From Bacillota bacterium (GTDB taxonomy: Bacteria; Bacillota; Clostridia; Oscillospirales; Oscillospiraceae): 11,836 nucleotides of DNA. Positions 1 through 6,532 of this stretch are shown one piece after another. Position numbers and translations under genes: made by a program. The notes under the pieces were generated by a model, which was given only the letters and a program-made list of their open reading frames with translations, searched no databases and had not been told where the DNA came from. The first letter of the stretch is position 1, and each line of letters starts with the position of its first letter. The stretch is taken from contig JAGFXS010000023.1 of NCBI GenBank assembly GCA_017861415.1, positions 1 through 11,836 of the forward strand, written 5' to 3'.

Positions 1-560
1 AAATCCAAGTCAATGCTATTAATGGGATGGACGATGCGCCGGGTCAGATAGGAGGCCATTAAAATTGCCGCCAGACCCACAACTACTACAATGGTAAGCA
101 TGAGTCCAAACAACTGGTCAAAGGAGGCCAGCACGCTGGCAGTGGTGTCGGACACTCGTAGAATACTGCCGTCGGCCAGCAGAACCGCATAGTAGTAGGT
201 TTGCTCCCGCAATGTATCGGAAAAGCGGATGTCTTCGCCGTAACCCTGGTTCAATGCGGATTGAATCTCCGGACGGTTGAGATGGTTTTCCATGTTGGAC
301 GAATTGCGACTGCTGTCATAGAGAACCATCCCATCAGGAGAGATAAGGGTTAGTCGATGGCCGGTGACGGCCTTCAGTTTGCTCAGCTCGGATATTTCCC
401 AGTTGGAGAGCTCGCTCTGCAGGGATAGACAATTGCTTCGCACCTGAGACTTTACCGCAGAGAAAGAGTCCTGATAAGCGGCAAGGGTAATCAAGGCAGC
501 GGTAATTAAGACTGCTGACACCGACAACAACGCGGTGGAGAAAAAGATTTTACGTCTCAT
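1..560 (-). CDS. phoR: PhoR-type sensor histidine kinase, N-terminal part (cut by the window edge)
   Basis: Membrane sensor kinase expected to phosphorylate the response regulator encoded just upstream. The frame is open from an ATG at 560 to the left edge (186 codons). Visible parts are a short basic N-terminus, TM1 (about residues 6-28), an extracytoplasmic PAS-like sensor (about 30-148), TM2 (about 151-171) and the start of HAMP (RRIVHPINSIDLD). The sensor carries the pattern usual in Firmicute PhoR-like kinases: SPDGMVLYDS (74-83), then NMENH and RPEI (89-99), an R.S pair at 112-114, YYYA and a terminal LRVS. The ATG overlaps the end of the regulator gene by 11 bp and has GGGAG seven bases upstream, inside that gene. 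The DHp and catalytic domains lie outside the window, so kinase activity cannot be verified. The phosphate role is inferred from operon context. It is the last visible gene of the pst operon. Confidence 0.9.
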   Translation of the reverse strand, partial: MRRKIFFSTALLSVSAVLITAALITLAAYQDSFSAVKSQVRSNCLSLQSELSNWEISELSKLKAVTGHRLTLISPDGMVLYDSSRNSSNMENHLNRPEIQSALNQGYGEDIRFSDTLREQTYYYAVLLADGSILRVSDTTASVLASFDQLFGLMLTIVVVVGLAAILMASYLTRRIVHPINSIDLD

Positions 561-1230
561 GAATGTCTCCCAGCCGATACCCCACGCCTCGCACGGTTTC
601 AATGTACTGCCCGAAAGTGCCCAGCTTGGATCGCAGAGAGCGAATGTGTACATCCACTGTGCGGCTTTCTCCGTCAAAGTCCTGCCCCCAGACGCCGGAC
701 ATGATCTGGTCACGAGTTAACACCATACGGGGGTGCCGCAGGAAAAAGACCAGCACATCAAACTCTTTTGGGGTTAGGGTTAGGGGGGTGCCGTCAAAAG
801 TAACCAGGTAGCGGGGAATGCTTACAAAAAGGGAACCCAGGCGAAACTCACCGGTTTGGGGCGATGGCTCTGTGCGGCGTAGCAGGCTTCGCACTCTGGC
901 CACTAGCTCCATCATCCCGAAGGGCTTGGGCAGATAGTCGTCAGCGCCGGCGTCCAACCCCTGCACCTTATCGTATTCAGTTCCCTTTGCGGTGAGCATC
1001 ATTACCGGCAGACGGGCGGTATCCGGGGAGGAACGAAGCTGCCGCAGAATGGACAGGCCATCATCACCCGGAAGCATAATGTCCAACAGAACCAGTTGAG
1101 GGCGTCGTCTTTCCATAGCCATCCAGAATTTTTGGCTATTGTCAAAGCCCTCGGCCTCCATGCCGGACTGATTCAAGGTATACACAACCAGATTTCGGAT
1201 GCTGGTTTCATCCTCCAGAATGTAGACCAT
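550..1230 (-). CDS. phoB: PhoB/PhoP-type response regulator (OmpR family)
   Basis: Transcription factor of 226 aa, activated by phosphorylation and expected to control the phosphate regulon (called PhoP in Bacillus, PhoB in Proteobacteria). The receiver domain (about 1-115) has the acidic pair E6/D7, phospho-acceptor D50 in LLDIMLP, the switch T80 in LTAK and the conserved K102 in PKPF. A winged-helix DNA-binding domain follows (about 125-222), with LTPKEFDVLVFFLRHP, SRTVDVHIRSLRSKL and the closing ETVRGVGYRL. The frame stays open upstream to 1341, but the 1230 start is preferred because the receiver fold begins MVYILEDE there and AAGGAGAG sits about eight bases upstream. That start overlaps the 3' end of phoU by 23 bp. 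Phosphate specificity is inferred from its place between phoU and a PhoR-type kinase. Confidence 0.93.
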   Translation of the reverse strand: MVYILEDETSIRNLVVYTLNQSGMEAEGFDNSQKFWMAMERRRPQLVLLDIMLPGDDGLSILRQLRSSPDTARLPVMMLTAKGTEYDKVQGLDAGADDYLPKPFGMMELVARVRSLLRRTEPSPQTGEFRLGSLFVSIPRYLVTFDGTPLTLTPKEFDVLVFFLRHPRMVLTRDQIMSGVWGQDFDGESRTVDVHIRSLRSKLGTFGQYIETVRGVGYRLGDIHET

Positions 1231-1897
1231 TCTGTGCCTCTCCTTCTTCGCCCTCCATGCGGCGGTCACCGGTGACGGCATAGAGCACCCATTCGGCCAG
1301 GTTTTCCGCATGGTCACCGATGCGCTCAAAATACTTGGCAATCATCAGCAGATCCAGGCATTCTCCGCCAAGATTTCCGTCTTTGGTGAGGACTTCAATC
1401 AGTTCTCCCCGTACAGTGGTGAATAGATTATCCACCACATCATCATAGCGAATGACCGTCCAGGCCTGGTCATAGTCCAGGCGGACGAAGGAGTCTATGC
1501 TGTCTGTGAGCATCTTGATGGTTGCCCGGGCCATATCGGCGATGTGAACGTCACGCTTTACGGGGCTGTCCACCATAAAGGCGGACAGCTCGGCAATGTC
1601 CGCCGCCTGGTCGCCGATGCGCTCCATATCGGTGATCATTTTCTGGGCCGCTGTAATTTTGCGCAGATCGCTGGCGACGGGCTGCTGACGCAGGAGCAAG
1701 CGGACGCAAAGCTGTTCGATATCCCGCTCCATGATATTAATGTCCTGCTCTAGAGAGAGCGCGCGCTCTCGCAGGTCGGCATTGCCGTCCAGAAGTGCCT
1801 TTGTGGCGCAGGCAATGGCGTCTTCGCACAAGGCGCCCATGTAAATGAGGTTGTTATGCAAAGTTTCAAGTTGCTGTTCAAACTGGTGACGCATCAT
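1208..1897 (-). CDS. phoU: PhoU, phosphate signalling and transport regulator
   Basis: Cytoplasmic helical-bundle protein of 229 aa that links the Pst transporter to the sensor kinase and damps Pho signalling when phosphate is plentiful. It has the two PhoU repeats, each with the E..(R)..D...D/N metal-binding helix: [11 protein letters not shown] (about 90-100) and [11 protein letters not shown] (about 189-199). The C-terminal tail after YAVTGDRR is low-complexity and acidic, and it is coded by the stretch that overlaps the next gene, so it may be an incidental extension. The first ATG (1897) overlaps the pstB stop in an ATGA arrangement, and GGGAGG lies upstream. A second ATG directly follows, so the start is uncertain by one codon. 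Function is assigned from family motifs and from its place after pstB. Confidence 0.95.
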   Translation of the reverse strand: MMRHQFEQQLETLHNNLIYMGALCEDAIACATKALLDGNADLRERALSLEQDINIMERDIEQLCVRLLLRQQPVASDLRKITAAQKMITDMERIGDQAADIAELSAFMVDSPVKRDVHIADMARATIKMLTDSIDSFVRLDYDQAWTVIRYDDVVDNLFTTVRGELIEVLTKDGNLGGECLDLLMIAKYFERIGDHAENLAEWVLYAVTGDRRMEGEEGEAQNGLHSGG

Positions 1898-2646
1898 CCA
1901 AACCTCCCTGTGATGTAGTCCTCCGTGCGCTTGTCTTTTGGCATGGAGAAAATATTCTCGGTGCTGTCGTACTCGACCATGTCACCCAGCAGGAAGAAGG
2001 CTGTTTTGTCGGAGATGCGCACCGCCTGCTGCATGTTGTGAGTGACGATAACTATAGTATACTGTAAACTCAGCTCACTCACAAGCTCTTCTATTTTGGA
2101 GGTGGAAATGGGATCTAAAGCGGAGGTGGGTTCGTCCATGAGAAGAACCTCCGGCTCCACTGCCAGAGCGCGGGCAATACAGAGGCGCTGCTGCTGGCCG
2201 CCAGAGAGGCCCAGAGCGCTCTTTTTCAGTCGGTCTCGGGTCTCCTCCCAGATGGCGGCGGAACGAAGGGCACGCTCCACAATTTCGTCCAGCTGCACTT
2301 TGGAGCGGATATTATGGGTGCGGGGACCAAAGGCGATATTGTCATAAATGCTCATTGGGAAGGGGTTCGGGCGTTGGAAGACCATGCCCACCCGCTTGCG
2401 GAGGAGGCTTACATCCAAATCCTTGTAGATATCCACACCGTCAAGAAGAACCTTGCCGGTGATTTTGCAGTCCTCCACCAAGTCGTTCATCCTGTTGAGG
2501 GATTTCAGCAGAGTGGATTTTCCGCAACCTGAGGGGCCTATAAAGGCGGTGACCTCACCCTTCCCAATTTGCATGTCGATATTTTTTAGGGCCTGAAAGC
2601 TGCCGTAATGCAAATTCAGGTTTTCAATCACAATCTTTTTATCCAT
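1894..2646 (-). CDS. pstB: PstB, phosphate ABC transporter ATP-binding subunit
   Basis: ATPase that powers phosphate import through PstC/PstA. With the start at 2646 it is 250 aa, the normal family length. All nucleotide-binding motifs are present: Walker [10 protein letters not shown] (37-45), Q-loop at Q91 followed by [12 protein letters not shown] (typical of PstB), ABC signature LSGGQQQR (147-154), Walker B VLLMDEP (167-173) and the H-loop histidine in VTHN (about 203). The open frame extends to 2673, but the ATG at 2646 has GGGAGG about six bases upstream and begins the normal [16 protein letters not shown]-terminus, so the longer version is rejected. It overlaps the 3' end of pstA by 8 bp and the start of phoU by 4 bp. 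Confidence 0.97.
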   Translation of the reverse strand: MDKKIVIENLNLHYGSFQALKNIDMQIGKGEVTAFIGPSGCGKSTLLKSLNRMNDLVEDCKITGKVLLDGVDIYKDLDVSLLRKRVGMVFQRPNPFPMSIYDNIAFGPRTHNIRSKVQLDEIVERALRSAAIWEETRDRLKKSALGLSGGQQQRLCIARALAVEPEVLLMDEPTSALDPISTSKIEELVSELSLQYTIVIVTHNMQQAVRISDKTAFFLLGDMVEYDSTENIFSMPKDKRTEDYITGRFG

Positions 2647-3475
2647 GGGAGCCTCCCGACATTTTTTTAGCAATCCAGGCAGAAGCGGTGTTAATAAGCA
2701 GGGTCAGAGCCAGCAGGACGACGGCGGTGGCAGAGGCCTGATCCATATAGAGACCCTCGCTGGATAGGTTGTACATATGCACCGACAGGGTGCGGGCGGA
2801 GTCAAAGACACTACTCGGAATCTCTGCCAGGGTGCCTGCGGTAAAGATGAGAGCGGCGGTCTCGCCCACAATACGGCCTACAGCCAGAATAATGCCCGCC
2901 AGAATGCCGGGGATGGCGGCTGGCAGAACGATGGAGAACACGGTGCGAAGGCGACCGGCTCCCAGACCGAAGCTGCCCTCTCGGTAGGAGGTAGGAACGG
3001 CGATGAGAGCCTCCTCTGTGGTGCGCATGATGAGGGGAAGTATCATGATGGTCAGGGTACAGGTGCCGGCCAGCAGAGAGTAGCCCCAGTGGAGGGTGAC
3101 CACAAAGAATATCATGCCGAAAAGACCGTAGACGATGGAGGGAATACCTGCCAAAACCTCCGCTGCAATACGGATGAGTCCTACAATACGGTTGCCGCGC
3201 TTGGCGTATTCTACTAGATAGATGGCGGAGAATATGCCCAAGGGAGCGGCCATGAGGAGGGACAAGCCCGTCATGTAAACGGTGTTGATAAGGGCAGGGG
3301 TAAGAGATACGTTCTCCGAGGTGTAGTGGAGCGCAAAGAGGGAGGGGGTTAGATGGGGAACACCCTGTACCAAAATGTAAGCGATGAGGAAGACCAAGGT
3401 AAGAAAGGTAAAGGTTGCTCCGCAAAAAACCAGAATGCGCAGGAGCAAGGATGCAGGATCCCAGCGTTTTTTCAT
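2639..3475 (-). CDS. pstA: PstA, phosphate ABC transporter permease
   Basis: Integral membrane permease of 278 aa that forms the phosphate channel together with PstC. It has a first membrane segment near 15-36, several further hydrophobic helices, [12 protein letters not shown] (about 109-120) and the cytoplasmic EAA loop [20 protein letters not shown] (about 154-173), which docks the ATPase. A downstream GRIVGET motif (about 200-206) is typical of Pst permeases. The ATG at 3475 overlaps the pstC stop as ATGA, and AAGGAGGG sits upstream. PstA is distinguished from PstC by order and by its RTTEEAL and FTAGT sequences. Confidence 0.96.
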   Translation of the reverse strand: MKKRWDPASLLLRILVFCGATFTFLTLVFLIAYILVQGVPHLTPSLFALHYTSENVSLTPALINTVYMTGLSLLMAAPLGIFSAIYLVEYAKRGNRIVGLIRIAAEVLAGIPSIVYGLFGMIFFVVTLHWGYSLLAGTCTLTIMILPLIMRTTEEALIAVPTSYREGSFGLGAGRLRTVFSIVLPAAIPGILAGIILAVGRIVGETAALIFTAGTLAEIPSSVFDSARTLSVHMYNLSSEGLYMDQASATAVVLLALTLLINTASAWIAKKMSGGSHG

Positions 3476-4320
3476 GACAAGGCCCTCCTTTTAATGACAG
3501 AAAGAAGGAGGTTGATCAGAAGAATGAAGATGAAGAGCACCACGGCGGTGGCAATCAGCGCTTCCCGGTGAAGATCTGCGGCGTAGCCCATTTCCAGAAC
3601 AATATTGGCAGTCAGAGTTCGAACGCCCTTTGTTATTCCGGAGGGGATAACGGCCTGGTTGCCGGCCACCATAATCACAGCCATGGTTTCACCTACAGCC
3701 CGGCCAATGCCCAACACGATGGCGGCCATAATGCCGGATTTTGCTGCCGGCAATACCGTGAAAAAGACACTGCGCTCGTGGCTGGCGCCCAGAGCCAAGG
3801 CGCCCTCATAATATGAGCTAGGTACCGCGCGAAGGGCAGCCTCAGAAACGCTGATCACCGTGGGAAGAATCATAATGCCCAGTAGAAGAGAAGCGGTAAG
3901 TATGCTCTTTCCGCCGCCAAAGGCGATTCTAATCCAGGGGACTAGGACCACAAGGCCGAAGAAACCGTAGACGATGGAGGGGATGCCCGCCATCAGGGAA
4001 ACGGCAGAAGAAAGAAGACCGTGGAATCGTTTTGGACAGAAACGAGCCAAAAAAACGGCGGTGAGGACACCAAAGGGGACGCCGAATATAATGGCACCCG
4101 CAGTGACAAAGAGGCTTCCCAAAATCATGGGGGCAATGCCAAAAAGGTCATTGCCCGGCTTCCAGCGGGTACCCAATAGAAACTCCAATGGCCCGATTTC
4201 GCCAATGGCCGGCAGTCCGTTGGCGAATAGGAAAAGGCAAATCAGCACGACGCAGAGAATGGAAACGCAAGCAGCCAGCAAAAAGACCACATGCATGACT
4301 TTTTCTTTCAATTGATTCAT
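3472..4320 (-). CDS. pstC: PstC, phosphate ABC transporter permease
   Basis: Integral membrane partner of PstA, 282 aa, slightly shorter than many PstC proteins. It has a hydrophobic N-terminal helix (about 10-33), the periplasmic FLLGTRWKPGNDLFGI segment (about 47-62) characteristic of Pst[20 protein letters not shown] (about 111-129), the EAA loop EAALRAVPSSYYEGALALGA (about 160-179) and GRAVGETMAVIMVAGN (about 206-221). The ATG at 4320 has AAGGAG eight bases upstream. A hairpin lies between it and pstS. It is the first permease gene and the start of the tightly overlapping part of the operon. Confidence 0.96.
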   Translation of the reverse strand: MNQLKEKVMHVVFLLAACVSILCVVLICLFLFANGLPAIGEIGPLEFLLGTRWKPGNDLFGIAPMILGSLFVTAGAIIFGVPFGVLTAVFLARFCPKRFHGLLSSAVSLMAGIPSIVYGFFGLVVLVPWIRIAFGGGKSILTASLLLGIMILPTVISVSEAALRAVPSSYYEGALALGASHERSVFFTVLPAAKSGIMAAIVLGIGRAVGETMAVIMVAGNQAVIPSGITKGVRTLTANIVLEMGYAADLHREALIATAVVLFIFILLINLLLSVIKRRALS

Positions 4321-4340
4321 AGGGTGAACTCCTTATGGGA

Positions 4341-4366
4341 ATAAGCCGGAGCGAAGGGCTCCGGCC
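4341..4366 (-). terminator. Hairpin between pstS and pstC (attenuator or mRNA-stability element)
   Basis: An 8-bp perfect stem, GCCGGAGC (4345-4352) against GCTCCGGC (4358-4365), with a 5-nt loop. On the minus strand it is followed by TTATTCCC, a poor U-tract, so complete termination is unlikely. Such hairpins after a binding-protein gene are known in ABC importer operons to terminate partially or to protect the upstream mRNA, giving more binding protein than permease. That role is inferred here. The hairpin ends shortly before the pstC ribosome binding site. Confidence 0.6.
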
Positions 4367-4380
4367 TGCTTGGGGCGTCT

Positions 4381-5268
4381 TTACTTAAGGTCGCTCCACA
4401 AGGTGGAAACGCCGGTGTAGATGTCCTTGACCTGGGTGTTCGTCAGGTCGCTAATGGGGTTATCCAGATTTACGATGACAGCGATGCCGTCCATGGCGAT
4501 GGCCTGCCCCACAAGTCCCTTTTCAATCTCGCTGTCTTTCAGATCGCGTGAGGCCATACCGATATCGCAGATTCCTTCATCCACGGAGTTCATGCCTGTG
4601 GTGGAATCGCTCTGCTGAACTTCAATACTTGCATTGGGATTAATTGCCGTGTAGGCTTCCTTCAAGGCCTCCATGACCGGGGTGACGGAGGAGGAGCCTG
4701 CTACGACAACCTTGCCGGAGGGGAGGCTGCCGGCATAAGCGCCGGTATTTTCCACGGGGACGTAGCCTTTGGATGCTACGACGGCCTGACCATCAGCACT
4801 AAAGATGAAGTCCAGGAAATCCTGTGCAACGGGGCTTACATCACCCTTGGTGGCGACGTTGAAGGGACGGGCAATGGCATAAGTGCCATCAACAATGCTT
4901 TCTGCGCTGGGAGCCACACCGTCAATGCTCAAGGCCTTCACGGTATCGTTAAGGGAGCCTAAGGAGATATAGCCGATGGCACTGGGGTCTCCGGCGACGG
5001 AGGTCATCATGACGGAGGTGCTGTTGGTGATCTCTGCAGTCTCAATGGTCATATCTTCCTTGTTACCTTTGGCGTCCTTCACTTCGACGCCAAAGAGCTC
5101 AATGAAGGCACCGCGGGTGCCGGAACCGTCTTCGCGGGAAATGACAGTGATAGGCTGGTTTTCTGTGTCTGTGCCGCCGGTTCCGGCATCTCCGCCGCAG
5201 CCGGCCAGAGTCAGAAGGGAAAGGGTAGCGGTCAGGACCACACCAAGAAGTTTTTTGCTTTTTTTCAT
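4381..5268 (-). CDS. pstS: PstS-like phosphate-binding lipoprotein with circularly permuted domain order
   Basis: Extracytoplasmic phosphate receptor for the PstCAB importer, 295 aa. The N-terminus is a lipoprotein signal: KKSKK, a hydrophobic core, then lipobox LAGC with the lipidated Cys24. A short Gly/Thr linker follows. Unusually, the next segment (about 39-172) is what normally forms the second half of PstS: ITVISREDGSGTRGAF (phosphate loop, R45, D47, S49-T51), NSTSVMMTSVAGDPSAIGYI, ARPFNVATKG and a closing GYVPV. After a linker (about 173-184) comes the normally N-terminal half (185-295): KVVVAGSSSVTPVMEAL, QQSDSTTG, DIGMASRDLKDSE, AMDGIAVIVN and VKDIYTG, ending in LWSDLK. Both halves look complete, so the gene is intact but permuted. 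Start 5268 is chosen because GGAGG lies eight bases upstream; an in-frame TTG at 5283 overlaps that site. Identity as PstS is supported by the pstCAB context. Confidence 0.93.
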   Translation of the reverse strand: MKKSKKLLGVVLTATLSLLTLAGCGGDAGTGGTDTENQPITVISREDGSGTRGAFIELFGVEVKDAKGNKEDMTIETAEITNSTSVMMTSVAGDPSAIGYISLGSLNDTVKALSIDGVAPSAESIVDGTYAIARPFNVATKGDVSPVAQDFLDFIFSADGQAVVASKGYVPVENTGAYAGSLPSGKVVVAGSSSVTPVMEALKEAYTAINPNASIEVQQSDSTTGMNSVDEGICDIGMASRDLKDSEIEKGLVGQAIAMDGIAVIVNLDNPISDLTNTQVKDIYTGVSTLWSDLK

Positions 5269-5283
5269 TTTTATTTCCTCCAA

Positions 5284-5379
5284 ACGATCATTTTAAAAGA
5301 TATTCTTGTAGCTTGACCTTAGTTTACGCGTTTAAGGTAAAGAAAATCATCGTGGCTATGTTAAACTTAAGTAAAATGT
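5284..5379 (-). promoter_or_regulatory. pst operon promoter region with PhoP/PhoB-box-like repeats
   Basis: AT-rich gap between the degV terminator and pstS. On the minus strand it holds TTTTAC and TTTAAC spaced 11 bases apart start to start (5360-5376), resembling the direct repeats bound by PhoP in Firmicutes. Nearer the gene is an inverted repeat, ACCTTA/TAAGGT (5316-5338), which overlaps a nested TTTAC/GTAAA pair (5323-5341). No good -35 box is visible, as expected for an activator-dependent promoter. Possible -10 boxes are TACAAG (5305-5310) and TAAAAT (5290-5295). Control by the operon's own regulator is inferred. Confidence 0.45.
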
Positions 5380-5426
5380 AAAAAAATAAACAGCTGCCCT
5401 TTTTTGATTCAAAAGAGCAGCTGTTT
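5380..5426 (-). terminator. Rho-independent terminator of degV
   Basis: On the minus strand a 10-bp arm AAACAGCTGC pairs with GCAGCTGTTT (5388-5397 with 5417-5426). A further six inner pairs (one G-U) leave a loop of about seven bases. The hairpin is followed at once by ATTTTTTTA. This is a strong intrinsic terminator lying 22 bp after the degV stop, and it insulates degV from the pst promoter. The same stem on the plus strand is followed only by TTTTGC, and no plus-strand gene arrives there. Confidence 0.9.
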
Positions 5427-5447
5427 TGCGGAAAATATAGGCGGAAT

Positions 5448-6293
5448 TTATTGCTTAAGTACAGCAAGTCCCAATGCCTGTGGGCCAGAATGGCTACAGA
5501 TAGTACAGCCAGCGTAATAAAGTATGTCTGACGTAAGTCCGGCGTGTTGCTGGAGTTGATCCGTTGACAGGGTAATCCAGTGAGCGGGACAACTGGTGGT
5601 GACAAGAAGGGTTTTCTCAGCAATGATATCACTTCGATCTTTTAGTCGATCCTGCAAAAACTGAGGAAGAACCTTTTCCATAACGCCGCGGTATTTTTTA
5701 GCCATGCCCAGAGTCCCGCCCTCATGCACTGCAATAGAGGGTTTCAGGCGTAGCAGATTTGCCCCCAGGGCGGCAATTCCGGAGCAGCGTCCTCCTTTAT
5801 GAAGGTAGGTGAGCTGGTCAATGAGGAAGGTAAACTCCACCCGTTTTGCCATTTCAGTTAGAATATCGGCAATTTCTTTGGGGTTTCGGCCTTCCTCGAT
5901 CAGCCGCTTCGCTTCCAGAACCAGAAGGCCGGAGCCTACGGATATATTCTGGGAGTCCACCAGGTACACATTGGGAAAGCCTTCTGCTGCTAGCTTTGCG
6001 TGGGTATAGCAGGAAGAAATGCCGGAGCCTAAGGAAATATGAATGACTGCGTCGTGCTGGTGGGAAAGGGCGGAAAAACGTGCGTGATAGTCCGCCACAT
6101 TGACTGCGCTGGTGGTAGGGACGGGTTCGCCCTGGGCCACCCGCCGGTAAATATCTTCAGGAGTGATATCCACACCATCTAAGTACTCCACACCGTTTTG
6201 GATAATGGTGAGGGGGATTAGTTCAAAGGGGATGGGGGACAGGGCATCCTTTGGCAGGTCGCAGCTGCTGTCCGCCGTCACAATGATCGACAT
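5448..6293 (-). CDS. DegV family (fatty-acid-binding, FakB-like) protein
   Basis: Soluble lipid-binding protein of 281 aa. Family members such as FakB bind a fatty acid and present it to the kinase FakA, which makes acyl-phosphate for phospholipid synthesis. The sequence shows the N-terminal IIVTADSSCDLP (3-13), YLDGVDI (38-43), the PTTSAVN stretch (59-65), HISLGSGISSCYTHAKLAA (85-103) with the ligand-contacting serines, LVDSQNISVGSGLLVLEA (111-128), TYLHKGGRCSG (162-172) and LKPSIAVHEGG (183-193). The ATG at 6293 has TAGGAGG upstream. The gene has its own promoter and terminator, so it appears monocistronic. No fakA is visible. Fatty-acid specificity cannot be read from the sequence. Confidence 0.93.
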   Translation of the reverse strand: MSIIVTADSSCDLPKDALSPIPFELIPLTIIQNGVEYLDGVDITPEDIYRRVAQGEPVPTTSAVNVADYHARFSALSHQHDAVIHISLGSGISSCYTHAKLAAEGFPNVYLVDSQNISVGSGLLVLEAKRLIEEGRNPKEIADILTEMAKRVEFTFLIDQLTYLHKGGRCSGIAALGANLLRLKPSIAVHEGGTLGMAKKYRGVMEKVLPQFLQDRLKDRSDIIAEKTLLVTTSCPAHWITLSTDQLQQHAGLTSDILYYAGCTICSHSGPQALGLAVLKQ

Positions 6294-6345
6294 AATGCCT
6301 CCTAAAACAAAATGAAATTCACAGCATCTAGTAAAGCCTCAACAT

Positions 6346-6351
6346 ATTATA
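6346..6351 (-). promoter_or_regulatory. degV promoter -10 box
   Basis: A perfect TATAAT on the minus strand, about 52 bases upstream of the degV ATG. The -35 region at the usual distance (TGGCTA) matches poorly, and it falls in the AAAACCT/AGGTTTT inverted repeat region, so an activator or repressor may act there. Position and consensus support the call; no start site has been mapped. Confidence 0.5.
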
Positions 6352-6463
6352 GTATAAAACCTAGAAGATAGCCAGAGGTTTTTGGATTACTTTAAAAAAT
6401 AGCGGCTACATAAACATTTTCACTACAAATGAAAGAAAACAAAAAGATTTTTAGGAATCCTCT

Positions 6464-6491
6464 TTGCAAATGAGTGAATCTATATTAAAAT
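6464..6491 (+). promoter_or_regulatory. Probable promoter of the pyrH operon
   Basis: TTGCAA (6464-6469, 4 of 6 to the -35 consensus) and TAAAAT (6486-6491, 5 of 6 to the -10 consensus), with a 16-base spacer. Transcription would begin near 6498, leaving a short leader of about 35 bases that ends in an AGGAGG site before the pyrH ATG. The leader has no visible riboswitch or attenuator. Confidence 0.5.
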
Positions 6492-6532
6492 AGACCACAG
6501 CGAATTTTGAACAATCAGCAGGAGGACTTCGT

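Larger units (their letters stand above)
6294..6532. other. Divergent intergenic region between degV and pyrH
   Basis: 239 bp, AT-rich, and without a convincing ORF. It holds the degV promoter on the left and the pyrH promoter on the right, plus an inverted repeat AAAACCT/AGGTTTT (6356-6362 and 6376-6382, 13-nt loop) just upstream of the degV -10 box. The middle part (about 6385-6460) shows only A/T-rich sequence with no clear structure. No rpsB or tsf gene precedes pyrH here. Confidence 0.7.

Noticed and set aside
1231..1341. Upstream in-frame extension of the response regulator by 37 codons
   Set aside because: The extra residues do not resemble a receiver domain and lie within phoU; the ATG at 1230 has a ribosome binding site and the proper MVYILEDE start.
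1755..1770. 16-bp perfect palindrome (gagagcgc/gcgctctc) on the plus strand
   Set aside because: It lies inside the phoU coding region, has no loop or promoter context, and is explained by Arg/Ala/Leu/Ser codons; probably chance.
2647..2657. GGGAG/CTCCC repeat over the pstB ribosome binding site as an RNA switch
   Set aside because: The arms are adjacent and leave almost no loop, so a stable sequestering hairpin cannot form.
2647..2673. Longer pstB start with nine extra residues
   Set aside because: The GGGAGG before the ATG at 2646 and the normal PstB N-terminus favour the shorter form.
2811..3425. 204-codon minus-strand ORF inside pstA
   Set aside because: Its sequence is rich in His, Arg, Ser and Pro with no family motif; it is an out-of-frame shadow of the convincing PstA.
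5324..5632. 102-codon minus-strand ORF across the degV 3' end and its terminator
   Set aside because: It runs out of frame through degV and through the terminator hairpin, and shows no domain; not a gene.
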